Source: UMGS1840 sp964537245 (lineage in GTDB: Bacteria; Bacillota; Clostridia; UMGS1840). From it: a stretch of 64,000 bases of DNA. The DNA is taken from positions 11,293-75,292 of the forward strand of contig CAZHZL010000001.1 in NCBI GenBank assembly GCA_964537245.1, read 5' to 3'. The notes under the pieces were generated by a model. That model was not told the DNA's origin. It ran no database searches and saw nothing but the letters and a program-made list of their open reading frames with translations. Shown here piece after piece: positions 34,180 to 42,581 of the stretch (position 1 is its first letter; every line of letters begins with the position of its first letter). Position numbers and translations under genes: made by a program.

Positions 34180-34614
34180 ATGGAAAATTATATTGATATC
34201 AGCGAAAAAATCGCTTATCTTAAAGGTCTCGCTGAAGGTCTTAAGGTTGACGAAAGCACAAACGAAGGCAGAATTATAAAAGGAATTCTCGATGTTTTGG
34301 CAGATATGAACGAATATATTTGCGATATGGACGATGAACTCGAAGCTGCTTTGGAATGTGTTGATGAAATCTCTGAAGATTTGTCAGATGTTGAAGACGA
34401 AGTATATGGCGAATGCGATTGTGACTGCGGTTGTGATTGCGATGATTATGAAGAATGTGACGATGATATTTATGAAATAGAATGTCCTGAATGCGGTGAA
34501 TTAGTATACGCAGACGGCGAAACTATCGAAAATGAGGATATCTATTGTCCGAAATGTAAGAAAATAATTGAAGTTGAAATTCCTGACGAAGACGAGGAAG
34601 AAGACGAAGATTAA
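34180..34614 (+). CDS. CD1247-type protein with zinc ribbon
   Basis: A 144-residue acidic protein. Residues 1-70 are the helical CD1247 N-terminal domain (ISEKIAYLKGLAEGLKVDES). A cysteine/aspartate-rich stretch near residue 87 (CDCDCGCDCDD) is followed by a zinc ribbon, CPECGELVY...YCPKC, and a terminal run of D/E. Its function is unknown. Position after efp is conserved in related bacteria. GAAAGGATAA precedes the ATG, and a strong terminator follows. Confidence 0.85.
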   Translation: MENYIDISEKIAYLKGLAEGLKVDESTNEGRIIKGILDVLADMNEYICDMDDELEAALECVDEISEDLSDVEDEVYGECDCDCGCDCDDYEECDDDIYEIECPECGELVYADGETIENEDIYCPKCKKIIEVEIPDEDEEEDED

Positions 34615-34629
34615 TTTTTTGTTTAAAAC

Positions 34630-34662
34630 AACCGCATTTAAAATTAAAATGCGGTTTTTTTT
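34630..34662 (+). terminator. terminator of the ldh-efp operon
   Basis: The 10-bp stem AACCGCATTT/AAATGCGGTT with a 7-base loop is followed by eight T. Confidence 0.92.
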
Positions 34663-34726
34663 AATATTATAAATGATGTTATTTAACATAAATTTAACAT
34701 ATTTTTTACATTAATTTAAAAATCTA

Positions 34727-34755
34727 TTGACAAACCTCTTTTAATTTTGTATAAT
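34727..34755 (+). promoter_or_regulatory. promoter of the mgtC-like gene
   Basis: Perfect TTGACA (34727-34732), 17 bp and perfect TATAAT (34750-34755), 40 bases before the GTG start. Confidence 0.88.
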
Positions 34756-34794
34756 ATATTATTATAAGAGTTATACGAAAGGAGGTCTGTTACA

Positions 34795-35487
34795 GTGTCG
34801 GAAATTATAAAGTTTTTACAGAGTGATAATGTTATATATCTTGTGCGCATTTTGATTGCATGTCTGTGCGGATTTATTGTCGGAGTGGAGAGAAGCAAAA
34901 GGCAGAAGGACGCAGGTATAAGAACGCATATTATAGTTGCGCTCGGCTCCGCCCTTATGATGATAATTTCCAAATACGGATTTATTGATGTCGGAGAAGG
35001 AGTTCCAGGAATGAGAGCAGTCGACGGCTCAAGAATGGCGGCGCAGATAGTAAGCGGCGTCGGATTTTTGGGAGCGGGAATGATTTTTATAAATCATAAG
35101 CAATCAATAAAGGGACTTACAACCGCCGCAGGTATATGGGCAACTGCCGGTATCGGTATGGCGGTTGGCGCAGGTATGTATTTTATAGGTATAGCTACCG
35201 CAGTGCTTATGCTTGTGTTACAGCTTTTACTTCATGTATGGTTTCATAGTATTGATAATGCAGAGCTTACAGAGGTAGAAGTTTCGTTTGATAACGATAT
35301 AAGCTGTATAAACGAGTTTTTAGAGCTTCTTAAGGCGGAAAATATTGATTATTCCAACATAAGAATCACAAAGGAAGAGGAGTCCTCTCTTAAGTTGAAT
35401 TTCTTTGCCAGAACTCAGAACGGTAACTATAACAAGCTTTTGTCACTTGTGTGGGATAATGAAAAGGTAAAAACATTTTCAGTATAA
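34795..35487 (+). CDS. MgtC/SapB family membrane protein
   Basis: A 230-residue protein. Four to five N-terminal helices carry the family motifs CGFIVGVERSKRQKDAGIRT, LIMIISKYG-type, DGSRMAAQIVSGVGFLGAGM and GLTTAAGIWATAGIGMAVG. The last 80 residues are a soluble ACT-like tail. Homologues are tied to low-Mg2+ adaptation and membrane ATPase control. The GTG start has AAAGGAGG at the proper distance. It is a single gene between its own promoter and terminator. Confidence 0.9.
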   Translation: MSEIIKFLQSDNVIYLVRILIACLCGFIVGVERSKRQKDAGIRTHIIVALGSALMMIISKYGFIDVGEGVPGMRAVDGSRMAAQIVSGVGFLGAGMIFINHKQSIKGLTTAAGIWATAGIGMAVGAGMYFIGIATAVLMLVLQLLLHVWFHSIDNAELTEVEVSFDNDISCINEFLELLKAENIDYSNIRITKEEESSLKLNFFARTQNGNYNKLLSLVWDNEKVKTFSV

Positions 35488-35492
35488 TAATT

Positions 35493-35541
35493 CGATTGTG
35501 AAATGATTTTTGAATTATCGTTTCACAATCGTTTTGTTTTT
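35493..35541 (+). terminator. terminator after the mgtC-like gene
   Basis: The perfect 11-bp stem CGATTGTGAAA/TTTCACAATCG (35493-35503 and 35521-35531) is followed by a T-rich tail. Confidence 0.85.
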
Positions 35542-35566
35542 ATAATAAGAAAGGAATAAGGCAAAT

Positions 35567-36112
35567 ATGAAAATTATGATTGCATCTGATATTCACGGAA
35601 GCGGATATTATTGTGAAAAATTGATTGAAAGATTTAATGAAGAAAAAGCGGAAAAGCTTGTTTTGCTTGGCGATTTGTTGTATCATGGACCAAGAAATGA
35701 GCTTCCGAAGATGTATGACACAAAAAAGGTGTATGAGCTTCTGAACAGTATAAAGGATAAGCTTCTTTGCGTCAGAGGAAACTGTGACAGCGAGGTTGAC
35801 CAGATGGTGCTTGAATTTCCTATGATGGCGGATTATGCATATGTAAATTTTGATGATGTCAATATATTTGTTACACACGGACACCTTTTTGACGAAAACA
35901 ATCCGCCGCTGTTAAAAAAAGGAGATGTGCTTCTTTACGGTCATTTTCATGTGCCTGTTGTGAATGAATACGATAATTTTATTCATATAAATCCCGGCTC
36001 TCTTTCACTGCCGAAGCAGAGCAGTCCAAACAGCTATATGACTTTGGAAAACGGTGAGTTTTTATGGAAAAATGTTGAAAACGGTGAGGTTTTCAAAACA
36101 TACAGAAAATAA
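35567..36112 (+). CDS. yfcE: YfcE-family phosphodiesterase
   Basis: A 181-residue calcineurin-like phosphodiesterase: ASDIHGS (5-11), LLGDLLYHGPRNE, RGNCDSEVD, THGH and YGHFHVP. The GPRNELP segment and length match YfcE, which hydrolyses bis-pNPP-type phosphodiesters; its physiological role is unknown. GAAAGGAAT precedes the ATG. It heads a group of codirectional genes with metA, DUF1015 and PHP. Confidence 0.9.
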   Translation: MKIMIASDIHGSGYYCEKLIERFNEEKAEKLVLLGDLLYHGPRNELPKMYDTKKVYELLNSIKDKLLCVRGNCDSEVDQMVLEFPMMADYAYVNFDDVNIFVTHGHLFDENNPPLLKKGDVLLYGHFHVPVVNEYDNFIHINPGSLSLPKQSSPNSYMTLENGEFLWKNVENGEVFKTYRK

Positions 36113-36136
36113 AAGTTTGAAATCGGGGTGGAAAAA

Positions 36137-37057
36137 ATGCCTATAAAAATTCCAAATGCACTTCCTGCCAGAAAAACCCTGGAGGGTGAAAATATATTTG
36201 TAATGTCAGAAAAAAGAGCGTGCAAGCAGGACATTCGTCCGCTTAAAATCGCTATTTTAAATCTTATGCCAACAAAAATTGTTACCGAAACTCAGCTTTT
36301 GAGGCTTCTCGGTAACTCTCCGTTGCAGGTTGAGGTTACTCTTCTTATGACTGATTCCTACAAATCAAAAAACACATCGCTTGAACATCTTGAAGCCTTT
36401 TATAAAACCTTTAAGGAAATAAAAGATGAAAAGTTTGACGGTTTTATCATAACGGGCGCGCCTGTTGAAAAAATGGAATTTGAGGAAGTCGAATACTGGG
36501 AAGAATTGAAAGAAATTATGGAATGGTCAAAAACACATGTGTGGTCTACATTTCATATCTGCTGGGGCGCTCAGGCAGGACTTTATTATCATTACGGAGT
36601 AAAAAAATACGATGTTCCGAAAAAAGTTTTCGGAGTTTTCAAGCATAAGCTTCTTAAGAAAAACAAAAAGCTTTTTTTTGGATTTGAAGATGAATTTTAT
36701 GCTCCTCATTCACGCCATACCGAAATGAGAAAAGAAGATATAGATAAAATTCCTGAGCTTACTGTCGTTGCGGAATCTAAGGAAGCGGGTGTTTATGCCG
36801 TTACCACAAAGAAATACAGACAGATTTTTGTTATGGGACACAGCGAATATGATAACGATACGCTTGATAAGGAGTACAGAAGAGATGTTGAAAAGGGCTT
36901 GGAGATTGAAGTTCCTGCAAATTATTATAAGGATAACAATCCTAAGAAAAAGCCTGTCAACCGTTGGAAATCACATGCAACTCTGCTCTTTTCCAACTGG
37001 CTTAACTACTGTGTGTATCAGATTACGCCATACGATGTTATGGATATTGAAGATTAA
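36137..37057 (+). CDS. metA: homoserine O-acyltransferase MetA, probably acetyl-CoA specific
   Basis: A 306-residue enzyme of methionine synthesis that acylates homoserine. It opens MPIKIPNALPARKTLEGENI. The nucleophile C142 (FHICWGAQAG) and the H-x-E of MGHSEYD are present. Residue 111 is glutamate (TGAPVEKM). Published work on this family links Glu111 to acetyl-CoA use and Gly111 to succinyl-CoA use, so this is probably a homoserine O-acetyltransferase. ATG 36137 with GGGGTGG is preferred to the GTG at 36128 inside that site. Confidence 0.94.
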   Translation: MPIKIPNALPARKTLEGENIFVMSEKRACKQDIRPLKIAILNLMPTKIVTETQLLRLLGNSPLQVEVTLLMTDSYKSKNTSLEHLEAFYKTFKEIKDEKFDGFIITGAPVEKMEFEEVEYWEELKEIMEWSKTHVWSTFHICWGAQAGLYYHYGVKKYDVPKKVFGVFKHKLLKKNKKLFFGFEDEFYAPHSRHTEMRKEDIDKIPELTVVAESKEAGVYAVTTKKYRQIFVMGHSEYDNDTLDKEYRRDVEKGLEIEVPANYYKDNNPKKKPVNRWKSHATLLFSNWLNYCVYQITPYDVMDIED

Positions 37058-37074
37058 GAAAAGAGGTATGTGCT

Positions 37075-38346
37075 ATGACTTTTAAAAGAGCTGATATATT
37101 GCTTCCTGTGTTTTCAAAGGATAGCGAAAAAATGCAAAAATGGAGTGTTGTTGCTTGTGACCAGTATACCTCCGAGCCTGAATATTGGAATGGAGTCGGT
37201 GAGGTTGTAGGTAATGAGCCTTCGACGCTTAAGGTTACTGTTCCTGAAATATATCTTAACGATTCTGATATTGAGAACAGAATAAAAAATACAAATGAAA
37301 AAATGAATGAGTATATTGAAAACGGTATATTCTGTGAGCATAAAAATACTTACATTTATGTTGAAAGAACTTTAAGAAACGGCGTTAAAAGACTCGGAAT
37401 TGTCGGCGTTGTCGATTTGGAGGACTACGACTATAACAAAGGCTCAAAAACAAAAATAAGAGCAACCGAGGGGACTGTCGTTTCAAGAATACCTCCGAGA
37501 CTTAAGGTGAGAAACGACGCGCTTATTGAGCTTCCCCACATTATGCTTCTTATCGACGATGAAAAGTGTGATATCGTAGAATCAAACAGCAAAATAAAGG
37601 ATACCTTTGAAAAGGTGTATGATTTTGAGCTTATGAAAAATTCAGGTCATATCACAGGATATAAGATGTCTGAAGAAGCTTGCGATATGTTGGATAAAAA
37701 GCTTGGCGAGCTTGATAATATTGATGAGTTTAATAAAAAATACGGTGTAAATGAAAGCTCTCCTCTTATATATGCAATGGGAGACGGAAACCATTCTCTT
37801 GCAACTGCAAAGACCTACTACGAAAACAAGAAAAAGGAAATCGGCGAAGAAAATGCGAAAAATTCGCCTGCAAGATACGCTCTTTGCGAGCTTGTAAATC
37901 TTCATGACAGTTCTTTGGAATTTGAAGCAATTCATAGAGTTATTTTCAACCTTTCGGGAGAAAATTTCTTAAAAGCTTTTGAAAATGAGTATAATGTAAG
38001 CTACGACGGTAAGGCAGAGGGACAGAGCTTTAAATTTGTGTATAACGGAGAAACAAAAAATGTTACCGTTACAAATCCGACAGAATATCTGACAGTCGCA
38101 ACCGTTCAGAAGTTCCTTGATTCTTATATTGAGAAGAACGGGGGAGAGGTTGACTATATTCACGGTGAAGATGTTGTTTATAAGCTTTGCGAGGACAATA
38201 AAAATTTCGGAATTATACTTGAAGCAATGGATAAATCGGATTTATACAAATCGGTAATTTTAGACGGTGCTTTGCCAAGAAAAACATTCTCTATGGGAGA
38301 AGCCTGTGACAAGAGATTTTACACCGAAGCAAGAAAAATAAAGTAG
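37075..38346 (+). CDS. DUF1015 family protein
   Basis: A 423-residue protein. RADILLPVFSKDSEKMQKWS, VVACDQYTSEPEYW, YAMGDGNHSLATAKTYYE and the late HGEDVV/GIILEAMDKSDL are DUF1015 blocks. The family is widespread in Clostridia, often near amino-acid biosynthesis genes, and its function is not established; the GDGNHS motif resembles a nucleotide or metal site. AAAAGAGG precedes the ATG. It lies 17 bases after metA. Confidence 0.88.
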   Translation: MTFKRADILLPVFSKDSEKMQKWSVVACDQYTSEPEYWNGVGEVVGNEPSTLKVTVPEIYLNDSDIENRIKNTNEKMNEYIENGIFCEHKNTYIYVERTLRNGVKRLGIVGVVDLEDYDYNKGSKTKIRATEGTVVSRIPPRLKVRNDALIELPHIMLLIDDEKCDIVESNSKIKDTFEKVYDFELMKNSGHITGYKMSEEACDMLDKKLGELDNIDEFNKKYGVNESSPLIYAMGDGNHSLATAKTYYENKKKEIGEENAKNSPARYALCELVNLHDSSLEFEAIHRVIFNLSGENFLKAFENEYNVSYDGKAEGQSFKFVYNGETKNVTVTNPTEYLTVATVQKFLDSYIEKNGGEVDYIHGEDVVYKLCEDNKNFGIILEAMDKSDLYKSVILDGALPRKTFSMGEACDKRFYTEARKIK

Positions 38347-38364
38347 AAAGTACGGGAGAAAAAT

Positions 38365-39165
38365 ATGCTTGCAAATTTACATACACATACAACCTTCTGT
38401 GACGGAAAAAACACACCTGAAGAGGTTGTATTGTCGGCGCTGGAAAAAGGCTTTTCGGTAATCGGTTTTTCGGGACACGGTTATACAGAGTTTGATTTGA
38501 GATACTGTATTAAGGATTTAGAAGGCTATAATTCGGAGATAGAACGCCTTAAAGAAAAATATAAAAAAGAAATCCAGATTTATCGCGGTATCGAAGAGGA
38601 TATGTGGGATTATGTCAAAAGAGAAAACTACGACTATCTGATAGGCTCATCACACTATATCTTTTTAAATAATGAGTATTATTCTGTGGACTCTACTAGA
38701 GAGCTTTTGGAAAAATGCTTAAATGCCTTTTCGGGAAATCCGCTTTTGATGGCGGAATGCTATTATAATAATTTTTGCTGTTATATTTCAGAAAGAAAGC
38801 CTGATATTATTGGGCATTTTGACCTCTTTACAAAATTTGACGAATGTAATGAGCCGTATTTTCTGGGAAACAAAGAATACCATCGTATTTCGGAAAGATA
38901 TTTGACTGAAGCAATTAAAAGCGATTGCATATTTGAAATAAACACAGGTGCGATTGCAAGAGGTTACCGCAAAACGCCGTATCCTTATGAAAATCTGCTT
39001 TATGTTTTGAAAAAGAACGACGCTAAAATTATGCTTTCATCAGACAGTCACAGTGCAGATACCGTTGATTTTCATTTTGATGAAATGAAAAAAATGCTGG
39101 CGGATATAGGCTTTACTCATACATATACACTCTATAATAATAAATTTATGAAGTTTGATTTATAA
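38365..39165 (+). CDS. PHP-domain histidinol-phosphatase-like hydrolase
   Basis: A 266-residue metal-dependent phosphatase of the PHP fold. LHTHTTFCDGKNTPEEVV (5-22) provides the first metal ligands. SGHGYTEFD, GIEEDMWD, GSSHYI, IGHFDLFTKF and SSDSHSADTVDFHFD supply the rest. The order matches the HisJ/HisK family, which dephosphorylates histidinol phosphate, but without histidine genes nearby the substrate stays open. GGGAGAAA precedes the ATG. Confidence 0.85.
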   Translation: MLANLHTHTTFCDGKNTPEEVVLSALEKGFSVIGFSGHGYTEFDLRYCIKDLEGYNSEIERLKEKYKKEIQIYRGIEEDMWDYVKRENYDYLIGSSHYIFLNNEYYSVDSTRELLEKCLNAFSGNPLLMAECYYNNFCCYISERKPDIIGHFDLFTKFDECNEPYFLGNKEYHRISERYLTEAIKSDCIFEINTGAIARGYRKTPYPYENLLYVLKKNDAKIMLSSDSHSADTVDFHFDEMKKMLADIGFTHTYTLYNNKFMKFDL

Positions 39166-39213
39166 AAAATTGTGTTAAAATATATAATATAATTTAAGTG
39201 AGGAGTAAAGAAA

Positions 39214-40551
39214 ATGAGTCAGAAATTAATATCAGCAGTTGAGAAAAATGAAAAGCTTATTTTAGACGCACATGATTATATATGGAACAATCCCGAAACG
39301 GGTTTTAAAGAAAAAAAGACCTCAAAATATATGGAGGACGCTTTTTGTAAGCTTGGCTACGAGCTTGTAAAGGCTGATGACATTACAGGCTTTTATACAG
39401 TTATTGATACGGGAAGACCTGGACCGGAGCTTCTTATATTAGGCGAGCTTGATTCTCTTATCTGCCACGAGCACCCTGAAGCAGACAAAGAAACAGGTGC
39501 TGTTCATTGTTGTGGTCACAGCGCACAAAGTGCTGCACTTCTGGGAATTGCCGCCGCATTAAAGGAGCCGGGCGTTTTAGATGAATTATCGGGAAAAATC
39601 CGTCTTTGTGCAGTACCTGCTGAAGAGCTTATCGAAATAGAATACCGTACTGAGCTTAAAAATAAAGGAATAATAAAATATTTCGGCGGAAAAACGGAAT
39701 TTTTGCACAGAGGATATTTTGACGGAGTTGATATCGCTTTTATGGTGCATACAAGCACAGGCAAAACATTTTCTGTTCAGAACGGCGCTGTCGGCTGTCT
39801 TGCAAAACAGGTTATATATAAAGGTGTATCATCTCACGCAGGCGGAAGTCCGTGGAACGGTTGTAATGCGCTTTATGCCGCAACATTGGGGATTTCTGCG
39901 ATTAATGCTATTCGCGAAACCTTTATGGAGTCTGACATTATAAGAGTTCATCCGATTATAACAAAGGGCGGGGGAGCAGTAAATGCTATTCCCGATAATG
40001 TTGTTATAGAAAGCTTTGTAAGAGGAAGTAATTTTGAAGCTATAAAAAACGCAAACGGCAGAGTGAACAGAGCCTTGTGCGGAGGCGCGCTGTCGTTGGG
40101 TGCAAATGTTGAGGTTGTTGATAATCCTGGCTATGCGCCGCTTTTAAACAGCAAGGAAATGATGAAGCTTGCTGAAGACGCGGCGAAAAACGAGCTTAAA
40201 GAAGAATTTGTTTTAAATGACTGTATGAGCTCAGGAAGTACAGATATGGGAGATTTGTCTCTATTGATGCCTGTTGTTCATCCTTACTGTCCCGGAGCTT
40301 CGGGAACAAGCCACGGAGCTGATTACAAAATAGAAGACCCGTATTTTGCCTGTGTTAATTCAGCAAAATGGCAGGTTGTAATGCTTTATCTTCTTCTTTG
40401 TGATAATGCAAAAAGAGCAAATGATATAATTGAAAATTTTGTGCCGCAATTTAAAAATAAAGAAGAATACTTTTCTTATATCGATTCTCTTTCATCTATC
40501 GGTGACCGCATAAAATATGAGGATAATACCGCAAGTGTTAAGCTTCATTAG
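39214..40551 (+). CDS. M20-family amidohydrolase
   Basis: A 445-residue metallopeptidase/amidohydrolase of the M20D type, related to AbgB and aminoacylases. The catalytic-domain segment reads GELDSL and HCCGHSAQSAALLG. The usual metal motif C-G-H-D-x-H appears here as C-G-H-S-A-Q, a variant found in a subset of the family. The dimerisation lid contains VSSHAGGSPWNGCNALYAA, and GTSHGADYKI provides the last ligand. It likely deacylates N-acyl amino acids or similar amides. GAGGAG precedes the ATG. Confidence 0.85.
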   Translation: MSQKLISAVEKNEKLILDAHDYIWNNPETGFKEKKTSKYMEDAFCKLGYELVKADDITGFYTVIDTGRPGPELLILGELDSLICHEHPEADKETGAVHCCGHSAQSAALLGIAAALKEPGVLDELSGKIRLCAVPAEELIEIEYRTELKNKGIIKYFGGKTEFLHRGYFDGVDIAFMVHTSTGKTFSVQNGAVGCLAKQVIYKGVSSHAGGSPWNGCNALYAATLGISAINAIRETFMESDIIRVHPIITKGGGAVNAIPDNVVIESFVRGSNFEAIKNANGRVNRALCGGALSLGANVEVVDNPGYAPLLNSKEMMKLAEDAAKNELKEEFVLNDCMSSGSTDMGDLSLLMPVVHPYCPGASGTSHGADYKIEDPYFACVNSAKWQVVMLYLLLCDNAKRANDIIENFVPQFKNKEEYFSYIDSLSSIGDRIKYEDNTASVKLH

Positions 40552-40611
40552 GTTGCCGGTTCAGCTATGGAACTCTTAAAAAAATCTGCAAATATAAAAA
40601 GGAAATTAAAA

Positions 40612-41256
40612 ATGAAACACAATGCATATATATTTGATTTTGACGGAGTATTGGTTGATTCAATGCCGGATTGGTCAGGAAAAATGATTAATATTTTAGA
40701 AACATACAATGTAGATTATCCTGCGGATATAATAAAAATAATAACACCGCTTGGAGATAAGGGAACGGCTGATTATTTTATCGAAAAATTGAATGTTCCT
40801 CTTAGTGTTGAAGAAATGATTACGATGATGGACGAGTATGCTATTCCGAAATATCGTGATGAAATAGAAGCAAAGCCGGGCGTTATTGATTATCTTAACC
40901 GTATGAAAAAAGAGGGGATAAGCCTTAATGTGCTTACTGCAAGTCCGCATAAAATGGTTGATGTCTGCTTAAAAAGACTTGGCGTGTTTGATTTGTTTGA
41001 CAATGTATGGAGCTGTGATGATTTTAACACAACAAAAAAAGACCCTGAAATTTATAAAGCAGCTGTGGAAAAAATCGGAAGCACAATAAAAGGGACTGTC
41101 TTTTTTGACGATAATATAAACGCAGTAAAAACGGCAAAGCAGGCAGGTCTTTTTGTGGTGGGTGTATACGATGAATCGGGAGAAGAGTTTAAAGACAGTT
41201 TAAAAGAAATTTCCGATTTATATATTGATACTTTTGAGGGCGAAAAAAGAATCTGA
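40612..41256 (+). CDS. HAD-superfamily phosphatase, beta-phosphoglucomutase-like
   Basis: A 214-residue HAD hydrolase. Motif I FDFDGVLVDSMPDW (D9 nucleophile, D11), a helical cap, motif II LTAS, motif III K in TTKKDPEIYKAA and motif IV FFDDNINAV are all in place. It resembles beta-phosphoglucomutase and phosphoglycolate phosphatases; the substrate is unknown. ATG 40612 fits both the domain start and an AAGGAA site. An in-frame ATG at 40567 would add 15 basic residues and lacks a site. Confidence 0.85.
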   Translation: MKHNAYIFDFDGVLVDSMPDWSGKMINILETYNVDYPADIIKIITPLGDKGTADYFIEKLNVPLSVEEMITMMDEYAIPKYRDEIEAKPGVIDYLNRMKKEGISLNVLTASPHKMVDVCLKRLGVFDLFDNVWSCDDFNTTKKDPEIYKAAVEKIGSTIKGTVFFDDNINAVKTAKQAGLFVVGVYDESGEEFKDSLKEISDLYIDTFEGEKRI

Positions 41257-41296
41257 AAAAAACATTGTATTTTTTAGAAAAAATTCTAAAAAAGTA

Positions 41297-41325
41297 TTGA
41301 CAAATAAAATCTTTTATGCTATAAT
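41297..41325 (+). promoter_or_regulatory. promoter of the tRNA-Thr/tRNA-Tyr operon
   Basis: Perfect TTGACA (41297-41302), 17 bp, and perfect TATAAT (41320-41325) with an extended TGC element upstream of the -10 box. Confidence 0.92.
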
Positions 41326-41366
41326 AATTTTCGTTGCTGATAAAGTAACAAAAAGAAAAAATGTGT

Positions 41367-41442
41367 GCTGGTGTAGCTCAATTGGTAGAGCAGCTGATTT
41401 GTAATCAGCAGGTCGCGGGTTCGAGTCCCATCACCAGCTCCA
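41367..41442 (+). tRNA. tRNA-Thr (anticodon TGT)
   Basis: A 76-nt cloverleaf with acceptor GCTGGTG/CACCAGC, anticodon stem GCTGA/TCAGC around TTTGTAA (anticodon TGT), GGTTCGAGTCC T-arm and encoded CCA. It lies 9 bases before tRNA-Tyr on one transcript. Confidence 0.96.
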
Positions 41443-41451
41443 TATTTTTTT

Positions 41452-41536
41452 GGGGAGGTTCCCGAGTGGCCAAAGGGGGCAGACTGTAAATCTGTTGCGC
41501 TTCGCTTCGATGGTTCGAATCCGTCTCTCCCCACCA
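41452..41536 (+). tRNA. tRNA-Tyr (anticodon GTA)
   Basis: An 85-nt class II tRNA with a long variable arm, acceptor GGGGAGG/TCTCCCC, loop CTGTAAA (anticodon GTA), GGTTCGAATCC T-arm and encoded CCA. An accessory island begins directly after it. I saw no duplicated 3' end downstream. Confidence 0.96.
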
Positions 41537-41543
41537 AAAAGAT

Positions 41544-41580
41544 AGAACAATATGGATGCAGTCTGTATTGTTCTTTTTTT
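41544..41580 (+). terminator. terminator of the tRNA operon
   Basis: AGAACAATA/TATTGTTCT (41544-41552 and 41566-41574) with a 13-base loop and seven T. Confidence 0.88.
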
Positions 41581-41833
41581 ATCCAGTGTTTATGCGGGTT
41601 TTGAACATTTTAGGAGAAAACAGCAAAAAATGCAATTTAGATTTTTTCAGTGAATACCACCCCTATTTTGAACGGAGCTGAACTACATACAAATTTTTTA
41701 AGCGATTTTGAGAGCATTTCAGAGAGAAGAAAAAAGATAACTTTAAGTGAAAAAACGAAAAAAGAACAAAAAGGATTCCAAGCTAAAAAAAGCGGATTTG
41801 AACCCTATACAAAATTATATATTGAAAAAACAC

Positions 41834-41870
41834 GAGGCAATTTCTTTAATTAGAGGTTGCCTCTTTTTTT
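41834..41870 (+). terminator. terminator at the left edge of the accessory island
   Basis: GAGGCAA/TTGCCTC with a 16-base loop and a run of T. The stretch 41581-41833 upstream has no gene with a ribosome binding site; the hairpin may end a lost gene or act as an attenuator before the island operon. Confidence 0.7.
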
Positions 41871-41899
41871 ATACCAAAAATAGAAAGGAGGAAGACAAT

Positions 41900-42565
41900 G
41901 TGGACACAAAAAAATTCTTACAGCAAGTGCATAAAAAACTTACACAGTTAGGTATTTCAGAAACTAAGATCAGAAATGATTGTATTGAAATTTACGAGGA
42001 AGATAATGTAGTCTTTAAAATTGATGGAAAAAGAGGAATGTTTTATTCGGCGGATAAACAATTCAGAGATGTAGTAGATAAGCTGCATGATAAAATACAG
42101 CCGATTGTCTGTGATGTAGAAGAATATTTAAAAGTAATGGAAAACAGCATTGAGTTAAAAGCAAGAGATTTTAATATGCCATACAGAAAACTTACAGAGT
42201 TTAATGGAGTCGTTTTTGCAGGAACAGAACATAATAACGGTAAATATGAATTTGCTACATGGGATTATTCCAATAATTCGTTATATCATGGACATTATTA
42301 TACAGATTACAAGAGTGCGAAAGAGGACTTTGCAACTCGTTCAGGCTTAGTTTGTGAGAAGCTTATTTTTAACAAGAATGAATTGGTAGAAATATATCGT
42401 TGCATAGAAGATACTCTTGGAAATGGTTATGAATTATCTGACGAACAGACTAAGATGCTTGAAGAAATACAGAATCGTATCAAAACCTCAGTAGATAATT
42501 TTGATGAAGCCTTAAGAGAAGCAATGGAAAAGAGCGAAGAAAATAATTTTGAACAATCTATATAG
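41900..42565 (+). CDS. mobile-element cargo protein, unknown
   Basis: A 221-residue acidic protein without a recognised family. GTG 41900 is chosen because AAAGGAGG lies 8 bases upstream; the frame is open 51 codons further but without a site. The middle contains FNGVVFAGTEHNNGKYEFAT and YHGHYYTDYKSAKEDFATRS, which look like a substrate- or nucleic-acid-mimic beta sheet, and the last 60 residues are helical. It heads a run of island genes with similar style (E/D/N-rich, aromatic). It resembles hypothetical cargo genes of Clostridial conjugative elements. Confidence 0.5.
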   Translation: MDTKKFLQQVHKKLTQLGISETKIRNDCIEIYEEDNVVFKIDGKRGMFYSADKQFRDVVDKLHDKIQPIVCDVEEYLKVMENSIELKARDFNMPYRKLTEFNGVVFAGTEHNNGKYEFATWDYSNNSLYHGHYYTDYKSAKEDFATRSGLVCEKLIFNKNELVEIYRCIEDTLGNGYELSDEQTKMLEEIQNRIKTSVDNFDEALREAMEKSEENNFEQSI

Positions 42566-42581
42566 AAAAGGAGTTGAAAAA

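Noticed and set aside
41319..41537. 72-residue minus-strand frame with GDGTRTRDLL
   Set aside because: It is the antisense translation of tRNA-Thr and tRNA-Tyr, a well-known false protein.
41650..41853. 67-residue frame at the island edge
   Set aside because: No ribosome binding site, GTG start, no family; it runs into the terminator at 41834. A remnant is possible but not supported.
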